In this document: piece after piece, positions 16,803 through 25,267 of the stretch
Numbering within the stretch: the stretch's first letter is position 1
How the letters are laid out: each line of letters opens with the position of its first letter
Assembly (NCBI RefSeq): GCF_001428845.1
Contig: NZ_LMIU01000001.1
Span: forward strand, 1,102,424-1,166,423
Origin: Achromobacter sp. Root83
GTDB lineage: Bacteria > Pseudomonadota > Gammaproteobacteria > Burkholderiales > Burkholderiaceae_B
Reading direction: 5' to 3'
DNA length: 64,000 nt
The notes under the pieces: model-generated
Told to the model about the DNA's origin: nothing
The model's database searches: none
The model's input: only the letters and a program-made list of their open reading frames with translations
Translations under genes and position numbers: made by a program

Positions 16803-17546
16803 ATGCCGTTCCCATCGCTGCCGGCGCCCCGCGCGCCGGCCAGAGTTTCATACCTGCTCACGCACGTCGCCGGCGTCACGCTGATCCTGGCATGCATGGC
16901 GTGGTGGGCCAACGCCTCGGGGCTGGACCTGCGCATCGCCCGGACGCTGTTCGATCCGGTTCTGAATGATTTTCCACTGCATGGCAACCGCTGGCTGGAA
17001 CTGCTCGGCCATCGCATGGTGCTGGCCTTGCCGATCGGCGTGGCCCTGGCCGCGGCCGGGGTAGTGGCGGCGAGTTTCCGCATACCGGCCTGGCGCCGCT
17101 GGCGGGGGGCGGCGCTGGCGGTGGCGGCAACCTGCCTGACCGGACAGCTGCTGGTCAACCAGCTCAAGCACCATACGACCTTGCCTCGTCCCTATGACCT
17201 GGAAACGCTGGGCGGCTATACGCTGTACCCGGTGCATTGGTGGACTTGGGCCCGCGCGCGCGCCGGGGGCGCGCTTCCCAGCGGCCATGCCGGTGCGGGC
17301 TACGCGATGCTGAGCCTGTATTTCGCGGGCTGGTCGTTGGGTAGGCCCGCCTGGCGCTGGGGCGGACTGGCCATCGGTGTGGCGGCGGGCCTGGGCTTTT
17401 CCGTTGTGCGCATCCTGCAGGGGGCGCATTTTCTCAGCCAGACGATCTGGTCCGCCGCGCTGATGTGGCTGCTGGCGGCGGTTTTTTTCTATCCGGTGAT
17501 CTGGGGGCGGACCGCGGACGGCCCGCCCCGCCGTCCGGTCAGTTGA
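16803..17546 (+). CDS. PAP2-family membrane phosphatase
   Basis: 247 residues with about six membrane segments. The three PAP2 phosphatase motifs are present: KHHTTLPRP (KxxxxxxRP), GGALPSGHAG (PSGH) and SVVRILQGAHFLSQTIWS (SxxRxxxxxHFxxD-like, with SQ in place of the usual SD). Family members dephosphorylate undecaprenyl diphosphate, phosphatidylglycerophosphate or lipid A. The gene follows the sensor kinase by 63 bases, containing a 7-bp inverted repeat (16754-16760 and 16786-16792), and is likely controlled by that system. A lipid A 1- or 4'-phosphatase or a C55-PP recycler are the best guesses. Its 3' end overlaps dctM by 8 bases. Confidence 0.85.
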   Translation: MPFPSLPAPRAPARVSYLLTHVAGVTLILACMAWWANASGLDLRIARTLFDPVLNDFPLHGNRWLELLGHRMVLALPIGVALAAAGVVAASFRIPAWRRWRGAALAVAATCLTGQLLVNQLKHHTTLPRPYDLETLGGYTLYPVHWWTWARARAGGALPSGHAGAGYAMLSLYFAGWSLGRPAWRWGGLAIGVAAGLGFSVVRILQGAHFLSQTIWSAALMWLLAAVFFYPVIWGRTADGPPRRPVS

Positions 17547-18822
17547 GCAGCACGCCCGGCAGCCACAGCGAAAACGCCGGGACGTAGGTCACTAGCGCCA
17601 GCGCGGCCAGCAGCGCGCCGTAGAACGGCCAGATGGTCCGCATCACGGTACCCACGGATACGCCGCCTATCGCGCATCCCACGAACTGCGTGGTGCCCAC
17701 TGGCGGGGTATTCAATCCCAGCGCGCAGTTCAGCAATATGACCATGCCGAACTGCACCGGGCCCATGCCGTACTGCATGCAGATCGGCAGGAAGATCGGC
17801 GTGCAGATCAGGATGGTGGCGGCCATGTCCAGGAACGTGCCCAGCACGAACAGGATGATGTTGACCATCAGGAAGATGGCCCACGGTTCGGTGGACACCG
17901 ACGCCATGAGCTGGCCCGTCTTCTCGGCCACGCCGTAGAAGCTGATCAGGTAGCCGAACGTGGCGGAAATGCCGATCAGCAGTAACACCACGCCCGTCGT
18001 CTTCACGGCCTTGCTGGCGGCGCGCACGAACTGGTCCCAGGTCAGCGAGCGGTAGACGAAGATCGTCAGCGCCAGCGCGTACAGCACCGCCACGGCGGCC
18101 GATTCCGTCGCGGTGAAGACGCCGCTCAGGATGCCCGCGATGATCAGCACCACCACGAACAGGCCGGGCGCGGCCGCGACCAGCGAGCGCAGCACGATCT
18201 GCCAGCCCGGGAAGGTGCCGGCCGGGTAGCCCCGGCTGCGTGCCACGAAGTAGGCGGCGGCAAGATTGCACAGGGTCAGGATGAGCGCGGGCACCACCCC
18301 CGCGGCAATCAGCGCCGCGATGGACACCTTGCCTCCCGCGGCCAGCGTGTAGATGATGATGTTGTGGCTGGTCGGCATCAGCGCGCCAACCAGCGCCGCG
18401 TGCGTGGTGACGTTCACCGCGTAGTCCGCGTGATAGCCCTCGCGCTTCATCATCGGGATCATCACCGACCCCATCGCCGAGACGTCCGCCACGGGTGATC
18501 CCGACACGCCGCCGAACAGCGTGCAGGCCACCACGTTGGACATGCCCAATCCGCCGCGCACGTGGCCTACCAACGACTTCGCGAACGCCACGATGCGGTC
18601 GGCGATGCCGCCATACAGCATCAGTTCGCCCGTGAAGATGAAGAAGGGGATGGCCAGGAACGAAAACGCGTTCATGCCCGAGGTCATCTGCTGGAAGGCC
18701 ACCGCCAGCGGCAGGTCTTCGTACATGATGGCCGTGATGGACGACAGTCCGATGGCGAAGGCCACCGGCACCCCGATCACCAGGAACCCCATGAACGTAA
18801 AGGAGAGGAGGGTCAGCGCCAT
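17539..18822 (-). CDS. dctM: TRAP transporter large permease, DctM
   Basis: 427 residues, the standard DctM length, starting MALTLLSFTFMGFLVIGVPVAFAIGL at ATG (complement 18820-18822). A longer open frame upstream overlaps dctQ and lacks homology. About 12 membrane segments are visible, with the typical SFLAIPFFIFTGELM and NTPPVGTTQFVGCAIGGVS motifs. With DctQ and DctP it imports an organic anion driven by a sodium gradient. It overlaps dctQ by 10 bases, indicating translational coupling. Association with uronate dehydrogenase and a lactonase suggests a hexuronate substrate. Confidence 0.95.
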   Translation of the reverse strand: MALTLLSFTFMGFLVIGVPVAFAIGLSSITAIMYEDLPLAVAFQQMTSGMNAFSFLAIPFFIFTGELMLYGGIADRIVAFAKSLVGHVRGGLGMSNVVACTLFGGVSGSPVADVSAMGSVMIPMMKREGYHADYAVNVTTHAALVGALMPTSHNIIIYTLAAGGKVSIAALIAAGVVPALILTLCNLAAAYFVARSRGYPAGTFPGWQIVLRSLVAAAPGLFVVVLIIAGILSGVFTATESAAVAVLYALALTIFVYRSLTWDQFVRAASKAVKTTGVVLLLIGISATFGYLISFYGVAEKTGQLMASVSTEPWAIFLMVNIILFVLGTFLDMAATILICTPIFLPICMQYGMGPVQFGMVILLNCALGLNTPPVGTTQFVGCAIGGVSVGTVMRTIWPFYGALLAALALVTYVPAFSLWLPGVLLN

Positions 18823-19379
18823 GCCGGTACCACCTTCTGGTTGCGCAGGATTGCGATGATGTGCTCGATGGAGAAGAGCGCGATCAAGACGCCCGACAGG
18901 GTTGCGGGGATGTACTTCCAGGCGTTGGAGATGCCAAGGTTGGGAATCTTGTAGGCGGCCACGGATTCGGCCAGCACGCCGCAATTCCACGCCATCAGCA
19001 CGCCGAACAGCAGCACCAGCAGATGGATGAATATCCGCAGCCTCCGCCGGCCGGCGGCCGGCAGGAGATCCTGCAGGGACTCAAAGCCAATATGCCCCGC
19101 ATCGCGCACGCCGACCGCGGCGCCCAGCATGGTGACGTACAGCACGAGCAGCAGCGCCAGGCTTTCCGCCCAGGTCGGCGTGCTGTTCAGCACATGGCGT
19201 CCGAAGATCTGCAAGGTGACGGCGATGATCAGGCAGACCAGCCCGAACACGCTGGTCCACATGCACGCGCGCGCGAGCCCGGCGCAGCCGCGCGCGTAGG
19301 CGTCAAGAAGCGGGGCGGACAGGGCTTGCGCCCCGCCTCCCTCGGTCACATCCGGTTCATTCGTGGGTGTCGCCAACAT
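18813..19379 (-). CDS. dctQ: TRAP transporter small permease, DctQ
   Basis: 188 residues with four predicted membrane helices. The central WAESLALLLVLYVTMLGAAVGVRDAGHIGFE pattern is the DctQ family core. A soluble N-terminal stretch of about 25 residues precedes the first helix. It lies between dctP (7 bases upstream) and dctM (10-base overlap), all leftward, forming the membrane subcomplex of the transporter. Confidence 0.93.
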   Translation of the reverse strand: MLATPTNEPDVTEGGGAQALSAPLLDAYARGCAGLARACMWTSVFGLVCLIIAVTLQIFGRHVLNSTPTWAESLALLLVLYVTMLGAAVGVRDAGHIGFESLQDLLPAAGRRRLRIFIHLLVLLFGVLMAWNCGVLAESVAAYKIPNLGISNAWKYIPATLSGVLIALFSIEHIIAILRNQKVVPAWR

Positions 19380-19386
19380 GGTGTCC

Positions 19387-20364
19387 TCACTTGACGGCCT
19401 GGATCTTCGCGACCAGGTCCTTCATCTCGGGCGTGGTGACGAAGCGTTCGTATACGGGCTTCATCGCGCCTTGGAACGAGGGCTTGTCGACCTCCACGAT
19501 CTGCGAACCGGCCTTCTCGACCACGGCGCGCGACTTCTGTTCGCGCTCTTCCCAAAGCTTGCGCATGAACGGCACCGATTCGCGCGCCGCCTCGCGCAGG
19601 ATCTTCTGGTCTTCCGGGGGCAGCTTGTCCCATTGCCGCTTGGAGAAGATCAGGATCTCCGGCGTCATGGTGTGCTCGGTCATCGAGTAGAACTTGGCCA
19701 CTTCGTAGTGATGGGCGCTTTCGTAGCTGGGGAAGTTGTTTTCGGCCGCATCGACCAGCCCCGTCTTCAGCGAGGTGTAGACCTCGCCCATCGGCATCGG
19801 CGTGGCGTTGCCGCCCATGGCCTCGACCATGGCGACGGACAGGTCCGACTGCTGTACTCGGATCTTCAGGCCCTTGGCGTCGGCCAGCGTCTTGACGGGC
19901 TTGTTGCGCGTATACATGGAGCGCGAGCCGCTGTCGTACCAGGCCAGCCCGACGAACCCCGCTCCTTCGCACGAGCGCAGGATCTGGTCGCCGATTTCGC
20001 TGTCCAGCACTTTGTGCAAGTGCTCTTTGGAGCGGAACAGGAAGGGCAGCGAGGGCACGCGCGTGGTCTGGCAGATATTGTGCATGGCCGCGCTGGACAC
20101 GCGGGCCATGGCCAGGGCGCCCAGCTTCACCTGTTCGATCGAATCGTCCTCGCTGCCGAGCGAACCGCCGGCATACACCTTCACGGTGATGCGGCCATTG
20201 GTGCGCTGCTTGACCAGCTCGCCGAACTGGCGGACGGCTTGAACGGTGGGATAGTCGTCGGGATGGATGTCCGCGGAGCGCAGCTCGGCGGCATGGGTGG
20301 CGGGAACAAGGGTCAGCAAGGCGGCCGCCGCCAGAATGGCGCGGGTCAGGTGAGGGTGCAGCAT
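19387..20364 (-). CDS. dctP: TRAP transporter solute receptor, DctP
   Basis: 325 residues with a signal peptide MLHPHLTRAILAAAALLTL cleaved after THA-A. The mature receptor carries the conserved arginine segment GLKIRVQQSDL and GEVYTSLKTGLVDAAENNFPSYES, the DctP fingerprint. It binds an organic acid in the periplasm and delivers it to DctQM. Similar receptors adjacent to uronate dehydrogenase bind D-glucuronate or D-galacturonate, so that is the inferred ligand. It starts after a 111-bp gap that holds a candidate GntR operator. Confidence 0.95.
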   Translation of the reverse strand: MLHPHLTRAILAAAALLTLVPATHAAELRSADIHPDDYPTVQAVRQFGELVKQRTNGRITVKVYAGGSLGSEDDSIEQVKLGALAMARVSSAAMHNICQTTRVPSLPFLFRSKEHLHKVLDSEIGDQILRSCEGAGFVGLAWYDSGSRSMYTRNKPVKTLADAKGLKIRVQQSDLSVAMVEAMGGNATPMPMGEVYTSLKTGLVDAAENNFPSYESAHHYEVAKFYSMTEHTMTPEILIFSKRQWDKLPPEDQKILREAARESVPFMRKLWEEREQKSRAVVEKAGSQIVEVDKPSFQGAMKPVYERFVTTPEMKDLVAKIQAVK

Positions 20365-20398
20365 GTCTACCTCCGGTTGGAGTACGGCGTTTCGTTAA

Positions 20399-20438
20399 GG
20401 GCCGAATCGGCCCCGAAGCTCTTTGATATGGTCTGACC
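20399..20438 (-). promoter_or_regulatory. Candidate FadR/GntR-type operator and hairpin upstream of dctP
   Basis: GGTC-T-GACC at 20430-20438 is a perfect palindrome of the kind bound by FCD-type GntR regulators (consensus TGGTnnnACCA), about 65 bases upstream of the dctP start. A second palindrome, GGGCCGAATCGGCCC at 20399-20413, lies between it and the gene and could form a hairpin after the lactonase gene. Together they suggest that dctPQM can be transcribed from its own regulated promoter. No clear -10 box was identified. Confidence 0.5.
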
Positions 20439-20475
20439 TACTCAACACGGGCGCGCAACCGGCGCCGATCGGGTG

Positions 20476-21354
20476 CTAACCGTTGCTGGCGGCTTCCTCC
20501 AGGCCTCGCGCGCCGGGACGCAAGGCAAAGACCGCACCGTCCAGCGAGCCGGGGGCGGCGCTGGCGGGGCGGATCGATGTGACGAAAAGCGTGTCCATGC
20601 CTGTGCCGCCGAATGCGCACATGGCGACCTTGGCGGCGGGCACTTCCAGGGTGCGGTCCAGGCGGCCGTCCGGGGTGTAGCGGTAGATCCTGCCGGCATC
20701 GTTGCCGCAGATCCAATAGCCGCCATCCGCGTCCACGGCGGCGCCATCGGGCCGGCCGGCGGGCAGGGCGGCGATGAAGACGCGGCGGTTGCGCGGTACG
20801 CCCGTGCCGGGGTCGTAGTCGAACGCCCAGACCGACGCACGCGATGGATGGGAGTCCGACAGGTACATCGTCGCGCCATCGGGGCTGAACGCCAGGCCGT
20901 TGGGTACGATCAGATCATCCAGCAGGACGGACACGCCCGAGGCGTCGTGGCGGTAAAGCCGGCCCGCCGGCAAGGCCAGGCCCATGTCCATGGCCATGGT
21001 GCCGGCCAGAAAGCGCCCCTGCCGGTCACAGCGGCCATCGTTGAAGCGCATGTCCGGCGCGGTGTGGGCGACGGCGGCCAGCAGGCGGGGCGAGCACGGC
21101 ATTCCGGCCTGCAAGGCGTCGCACACGTAGAGGCCGTCCTGCATGGCCAGCAGCCATCCGTCGCCGCGCATGGCGATGCTGCCAGCCATCTGGGGCAGCT
21201 CCCAGTGCGCGAACGCATCGGTGGCGGGCGTCCAGCGCCAGAGCATCCGGCCCGGAATGTCGGTCCAGTAGAAGGCCTGGTCGGCGGGGCGCCAGACCGG
21301 ACTTTCTCCTACGCCGCACAACTGGGTTCCTACACGTTCGGCGGTCGCTGGCAT
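20476..21354 (-). CDS. SMP-30/gluconolactonase family lactonase
   Basis: 292 residues, the size of SMP-30/regucalcin six-bladed propellers. The metal-binding glutamate is in GVGESPVWRPADQAFYWTDI near residue 17. Further signatures are MRFNDGRCDRQGRFLAGTM, IVPNGLAFSPDGATMYLSDSH and GRPDGAAVDADGGYWICG. It would hydrolyse the aldarolactone formed by uronate dehydrogenase, giving galactarate or glucarate. It lies 7 bases downstream of the dehydrogenase on the same strand. Stand-alone gluconolactonase activity is an alternative. Confidence 0.88.
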   Translation of the reverse strand: MPATAERVGTQLCGVGESPVWRPADQAFYWTDIPGRMLWRWTPATDAFAHWELPQMAGSIAMRGDGWLLAMQDGLYVCDALQAGMPCSPRLLAAVAHTAPDMRFNDGRCDRQGRFLAGTMAMDMGLALPAGRLYRHDASGVSVLLDDLIVPNGLAFSPDGATMYLSDSHPSRASVWAFDYDPGTGVPRNRRVFIAALPAGRPDGAAVDADGGYWICGNDAGRIYRYTPDGRLDRTLEVPAAKVAMCAFGGTGMDTLFVTSIRPASAAPGSLDGAVFALRPGARGLEEAASNG

Positions 21355-21361
21355 GGGAGCT

Positions 21362-22201
21362 TCAGGTGTTGGGGAAGGGGAACGGGCCGGCTTTCACGAA
21401 AGCGCCGCCCTGGTAGCGCCCGGCGGGATCGTCGGCGGGCAGCGGCGGCTGCGCCTCGACCTGGGCGCGGAACCGTTCGGAAGAGTCCTTGGGGGCGAAG
21501 CCAAGCATGGCCGCGCCGCTGTTGTCCCACCAGGTGTCGCGGTTGGCCGAGGCGCCGTACACGATGAGGTGGCCGACGTCGGGCGTGAACAAGGACCTGA
21601 CGACCAGATCGGTCAGGTCGTCGTAGCTGAGCCAGGTGACCATCATGCGGCGGTCCTTGGGCTCGGGGAACGAGGAGCCGATGCGCAGGCACACGGTCTG
21701 GATGCCGTAGCGGTCGAAGTAGAAGCGCGACAGGTGTTCGCCGTAGGCTTTGCTCAGGCCGTAATAGCCGTCGGGACGCAAGGGAACATTCGCGTCCAGC
21801 GTGTGCCCCTGTTCATAGAAACCGATGACGTGATTCGAACTGGCGAAGACGACGCGGTTCACGCCGTGGAGCCGCGCGGCTTCGTAGACGTTGTAGATGC
21901 CCTGGACATTGGCGGGAAGGATTTCCTCGAAGGGCCGCTCCACGGAAACCCCGCCCAGATGCACAATGGCGTCCACGCCCCGGATCAGCTCGGAAACCGC
22001 GGCGGCATCGGCCAGATTGCAGGCGACGGCCTCTTCGCCCTGTTCAGCGGGGGCGGGATCGACGAGATCCGAGACACGCAGTATGTCGGCGTGGGCCCTG
22101 AGCCTGGGCCGCAGCACCTTGCCCAGGTTGCCGGCGGCGCCGGTCAATAACAAACGATGACAGCGGGGAGATGCAGGCATGTTGTTGACAGCTCGGCTCA
22201 T
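21362..22201 (-). CDS. udh: NAD-dependent uronate dehydrogenase
   Basis: 279 residues, close to characterised Udh enzymes (about 265). The short-chain dehydrogenase Rossmann motif is LLLTGAAGNLGKVLRPRL. VHLGGVSVERPFEEILPANVQGIYNVYEAAR and VFASSNHVIGFYEQG are strongly Udh-like, and the YxxxK pair is in YYGLSKAYGEHL. It oxidises D-galacturonate or D-glucuronate to the 1,5-lactone. ATG 22201 is taken as start; an in-frame ATG at 22180 (complement) nearer the Rossmann strand is possible. First gene of the leftward cluster, divergent from the GntR regulator. Confidence 0.88.
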   Translation of the reverse strand: MSRAVNNMPASPRCHRLLLTGAAGNLGKVLRPRLRAHADILRVSDLVDPAPAEQGEEAVACNLADAAAVSELIRGVDAIVHLGGVSVERPFEEILPANVQGIYNVYEAARLHGVNRVVFASSNHVIGFYEQGHTLDANVPLRPDGYYGLSKAYGEHLSRFYFDRYGIQTVCLRIGSSFPEPKDRRMMVTWLSYDDLTDLVVRSLFTPDVGHLIVYGASANRDTWWDNSGAAMLGFAPKDSSERFRAQVEAQPPLPADDPAGRYQGGAFVKAGPFPFPNT

Positions 22202-22238
22202 GACGCAACGCTCGGTGAATGGCGCGGTGGAGTGGACT

Positions 22239-22277
22239 TGTCTGGTACGTTATCGTACAACTGATGCAAAGTATAAT
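22239..22277. promoter_or_regulatory. Divergent control region: inverted repeat and -10 box between udh and the GntR gene
   Basis: GTACG (22245-22249) and CGTAC (22254-22258) form an inverted repeat with a 4-base centre, flanked by TTGT on the left (22239-22242) and ACAA on the right (22257-22260). A perfect TATAAT follows at 22272-22277 on the + strand, 53 bases before the GntR ATG. The site overlaps where the -35 of that promoter should be, so it is likely an autoregulatory operator shared with udh. The octamer CGTACAAC recurs at 23108-23115. Confidence 0.6.
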
Positions 22278-22330
22278 GAACGCCAAATTTCAGCGTCAAG
22301 CTTTGCGCAACCGCTTTCGGACAATCCCTG

Positions 22331-23059
22331 ATGAACGCTCCTGTCGTTACCCCTGCTTTACCGCAGCGTCGTCCCCGGAACCTGGCCCAGGGCCTGGTGG
22401 AGAGCATTTCCGAGCGCATCCGCGGCGGAGAAATCCGCCCCGGCGACAAGCTGCCCACCGAGTCCGAGATCATGCGTCAGTTCGGCGTAAGCCGGACCGT
22501 CGTGCGCGAGGCGCTGTCGCGCCTGCAGGCCTCCGGCCTGGTCGAGACGCATCATGGCGTGGGCACCTACGCGCTGGAACCCAGCGGCGGCGGCGACTTC
22601 CGGGTGGACCCGGCCGACATCGCCACAGTGCGCGACGTGCTTGTCCTGCTGGAACTGCGTATCTGCCTGGAAAGCGAGGCCGCGGGGCTGGCCGCCATCC
22701 GGCGCAGCGATACGCAACTGCAAGAGATGCGGCGCGCGCTGGATGCATTCAAGCACTCGCTGGAGATCGGCGGCGACACGATCACGCCCGATTTCCAGTT
22801 TCACCTGCTGGTGGCGCAATCCACCGACAACCGCTACTTCGCGGATCTCATGTCGCACCTGGGTTCGGCCATCATTCCCCGCACCCGCATCAACTCCGCC
22901 AAGTTCGCGCATGAAGACCGGGCAGCCTATCTGGCGCGCGTGAATCTCGAGCACGAGGACATCTACAGCGCCATTACGCGCCAGGATGCCGAGGGTGCGC
23001 GCGCGGCCATGCGCACGCATTTGAGCAATAGCCGGGAACGCCTGCGCCGCGCGCAATAG
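22331..23059 (+). CDS. GntR-family regulator, FadR/FCD subgroup
   Basis: 242 residues. The N-terminal winged helix has IRGGEIRPGDKLPTESEIMRQFGVSRTVVREALSRLQASGLVETHHGVGTYA, the GntR signature. The C-terminal FCD domain carries LELRICLESEAAGLAA and the metal-binding pattern D-x3-H (DFQFHLLVAQSTDN), with later histidines in SHLGSAI and MRTHLSNSRERL. It probably represses udh, the lactonase and the TRAP transporter, and is released by a uronate or aldarate. The divergent arrangement with shared operator supports this. The exact inducer is inference. Confidence 0.92.
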   Translation: MNAPVVTPALPQRRPRNLAQGLVESISERIRGGEIRPGDKLPTESEIMRQFGVSRTVVREALSRLQASGLVETHHGVGTYALEPSGGGDFRVDPADIATVRDVLVLLELRICLESEAAGLAAIRRSDTQLQEMRRALDAFKHSLEIGGDTITPDFQFHLLVAQSTDNRYFADLMSHLGSAIIPRTRINSAKFAHEDRAAYLARVNLEHEDIYSAITRQDAEGARAAMRTHLSNSRERLRRAQ

Positions 23060-23103
23060 CGGGGCCGGAATACGCTGCGGCGTGTCCCCGGAATTGATAT
23101 GTG

Positions 23104-23117
23104 ATGTCGTACAACAT
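23104..23117. promoter_or_regulatory. Second candidate GntR-type palindrome downstream of the regulator
   Basis: ATGTCGTACAACAT is an imperfect 14-bp palindrome centred on GTAC (23109-23112), sharing CGTACAAC with the udh-gntR intergenic site. It lies 45 bases after the regulator stop, in the 212-bp gap before the LtaS-like gene. The rest of that gap shows no further clear signal. Whether it controls the downstream gene or acts as an auxiliary operator is not known. Confidence 0.4.
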
Positions 23118-23271
23118 TTGTTTGCACGACACCGCCGCCATGCGCCCGAAACCGCGTTAACCTTGGCCCGTTTTCACTTTGTAGTCAACGAGGCGGCATG
23201 GTCCTGCTCGGCATAAACAGCGGCATTTTTTCATTTGGGCAGACGCCTGCCCCCTTGCAGAGGGCCGTTGC

Positions 23272-25167
23272 ATGCGCCGCCTGACACTGCGGTTCGTTCT
23301 GGCCATTCTCGCGCTGCTGACGCTGTCCCGGCTGGGCCTGGCGTTCTGGATGTGGGACCGCGTGGAAGCCGCTGGCGGCCTGGGGCCGCTACTGCTTGGG
23401 GGCCTGCGCATCGACGTATGTTTGCTGTCGATGGTGATTGCGCTGCCTGCGGTGTTCTCGCCGTGGTTCGGGCATCGCCCGCTGGCCGCGCGCATCACGG
23501 CGTGGTGGTTCCGTGTCTGGTGGATGCTCTATGTGCTGCTGGAGGTTTCGACGCCGCAGTTCATTGCCGAATACGACACGCGTCCCAACCGCCTGTACTT
23601 CATCTACCTGCTGAACCCGAAGGAAGTCGGTTCGATGCTGTGGCAGGGCTACAAAGGGGTGCTGCTGGCGTCGTTCGTCGTGCTGCTGGCCGCAGCCTGG
23701 CTGGCGGTGAAGCTGTTCCCGGTGCGGGCGCGGGATCCCTTCATGTCCTGGTGGAAGCGGCCGGTGGCCACGTTCCTGATACTGGCGCTGGTGTTCATGG
23801 GCGCGCGCGGCACGCTGGAACACCGCCCGATCAATCCGGCCAAGGTGGCGTTCAGCTCGGACGCCATGGTGAATTCACTGGCGCTGAATTCGCTGTACAG
23901 CGTGTTCGACGCGGCGTATCGCATGCAGGACGAGCGTTCGTCCGCGGCGATGTATCCGAAGATGCCGGTAAACGAGATGAACGCCATCGTGCGCGAGAAA
24001 GCCGGCATGCAGGGCCCGCCGCTGGACCCGCGCTACCCGAGCCTGCATGAACAGAAGGCCACGGTTCGGCGGGACAAGCCGCTGAATGTGGTGATCATCC
24101 TGCAAGAGAGCCTGGGCGCCCAGTACGTCGGCAGCCTGGGCGGCCGCGACCTCACGCCCAACATCGACCGGCTGGGCAAAGAGGGCTGGATGTTCCATCG
24201 CGCCTACGCCACGGGCACGCGTTCGGTGCGCGGCATCGAGGCGGTGACGGCGGGCTTTCTGCCCAGCGTCGCGGATGCGGTAGTCAAGCTGCCGCGCTCG
24301 CAAAAGGGGTTCTTCACGCTGGCGCAGCTTTTGGGCAAGCACGGCTACCACTCGCGCTTCGTGTACGGCGGCGAGTCGCATTTCGACAATATGCGCGCCT
24401 TCTTCCTGGGCAACGGCTTTGACGAGATCGTGGATCGGCCCAAGTTCGTGGATCCCGTCTTCGAAGGGTCGTGGGGCGCATCGGACGAAGATATGTTCAA
24501 TCAGGTGGACCGCCTGCTGCGCGCCGACGGCGAGAAGCCGGTGTTCACACTGGCGTTTTCGGTGACGAATCATTCGCCCTGGGAGTATCCGGCGGGGCGC
24601 ATCCAGCCGGTGGGCGATCCCGCCACGGTGGACAACACGGTGCGCTATGCGGATTGGGCGCTGGGCCAGTTCTTCGACAAGGCGCGCAAGGCGCCGTATT
24701 GGGACAACACGGTGTTCCTGGTGATCGCGGACCATGATTCTCGCGTCTATGGTTCCATTCCCGTGCCCGTGCGGCATTTCCAGGTTCCGGCGCTGATCCT
24801 TGGCGCGGGGATCGCGCCGCGGCAGGACCATCGCCTGGTGAGCCAGATCGACATGGCGCCGACGCTGCTGTCGCTGATGGGGCTGGACAATGTGAACCCG
24901 ATGCTGGGCGCGGACCTGACGCAGCGGGATCCGGACCGCGCCATGATGCAATATGGGGACAACTTCGGGTACTTGCGCGGCGATGAACTGCTGGTGCTGG
25001 AACCGTCCAAGCCCGCGCGCCAGTTCCATTACCAGGCGGCGCCTGTGGGGCGCGACGAAGTCTATGCTCCCGCGGAACCGGCCGATCCGGCGTTGACACA
25101 AGAGGCGCTGGCCCACGCGCTCTGGGCAAGCTGGGTCTACCGGGAAGAGAAGTACCGCTTGCCATGA
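23272..25167 (+). CDS. LtaS-like membrane phosphotransferase (sulfatase fold)
   Basis: 631 residues: four to five N-terminal membrane segments to about residue 180, then a periplasmic sulfatase-fold catalytic domain. Metal and nucleophile regions include VVIILQESLGAQY (Glu), YATGTRSVRGIEA (probable nucleophile Thr), GGESHFDNMRAFFLGNGFD, FSVTNHSPW and FLVIADHDSR. The family includes lipoteichoic acid synthase, OpgB and other phosphoglycerol or phosphoethanolamine transferases. In a Gram-negative the likely acceptors are periplasmic glucans or a surface glycan. A true sulfatase is unlikely since the formylglycine C/S-x-P-x-R motif is absent. Confidence 0.82.
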   Translation: MRRLTLRFVLAILALLTLSRLGLAFWMWDRVEAAGGLGPLLLGGLRIDVCLLSMVIALPAVFSPWFGHRPLAARITAWWFRVWWMLYVLLEVSTPQFIAEYDTRPNRLYFIYLLNPKEVGSMLWQGYKGVLLASFVVLLAAAWLAVKLFPVRARDPFMSWWKRPVATFLILALVFMGARGTLEHRPINPAKVAFSSDAMVNSLALNSLYSVFDAAYRMQDERSSAAMYPKMPVNEMNAIVREKAGMQGPPLDPRYPSLHEQKATVRRDKPLNVVIILQESLGAQYVGSLGGRDLTPNIDRLGKEGWMFHRAYATGTRSVRGIEAVTAGFLPSVADAVVKLPRSQKGFFTLAQLLGKHGYHSRFVYGGESHFDNMRAFFLGNGFDEIVDRPKFVDPVFEGSWGASDEDMFNQVDRLLRADGEKPVFTLAFSVTNHSPWEYPAGRIQPVGDPATVDNTVRYADWALGQFFDKARKAPYWDNTVFLVIADHDSRVYGSIPVPVRHFQVPALILGAGIAPRQDHRLVSQIDMAPTLLSLMGLDNVNPMLGADLTQRDPDRAMMQYGDNFGYLRGDELLVLEPSKPARQFHYQAAPVGRDEVYAPAEPADPALTQEALAHALWASWVYREEKYRLP

Positions 25168-25267
25168 CAGGTTTCATGGCGGCGGCCAGGGGGCGAGGCG
25201 GGTTGCAAAGTGGCCGTCTTGATCCTGCGCAAGCCGCTTTTCGCCGCGCGATAGCAAACTGGAGGCC

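Noticed and set aside
23272..25167. Classification as a true sulfatase
   Set aside because: The cysteine/serine formylglycine motif is missing, and the N-terminal membrane domain fits LtaS/OpgB-type phosphotransferases.
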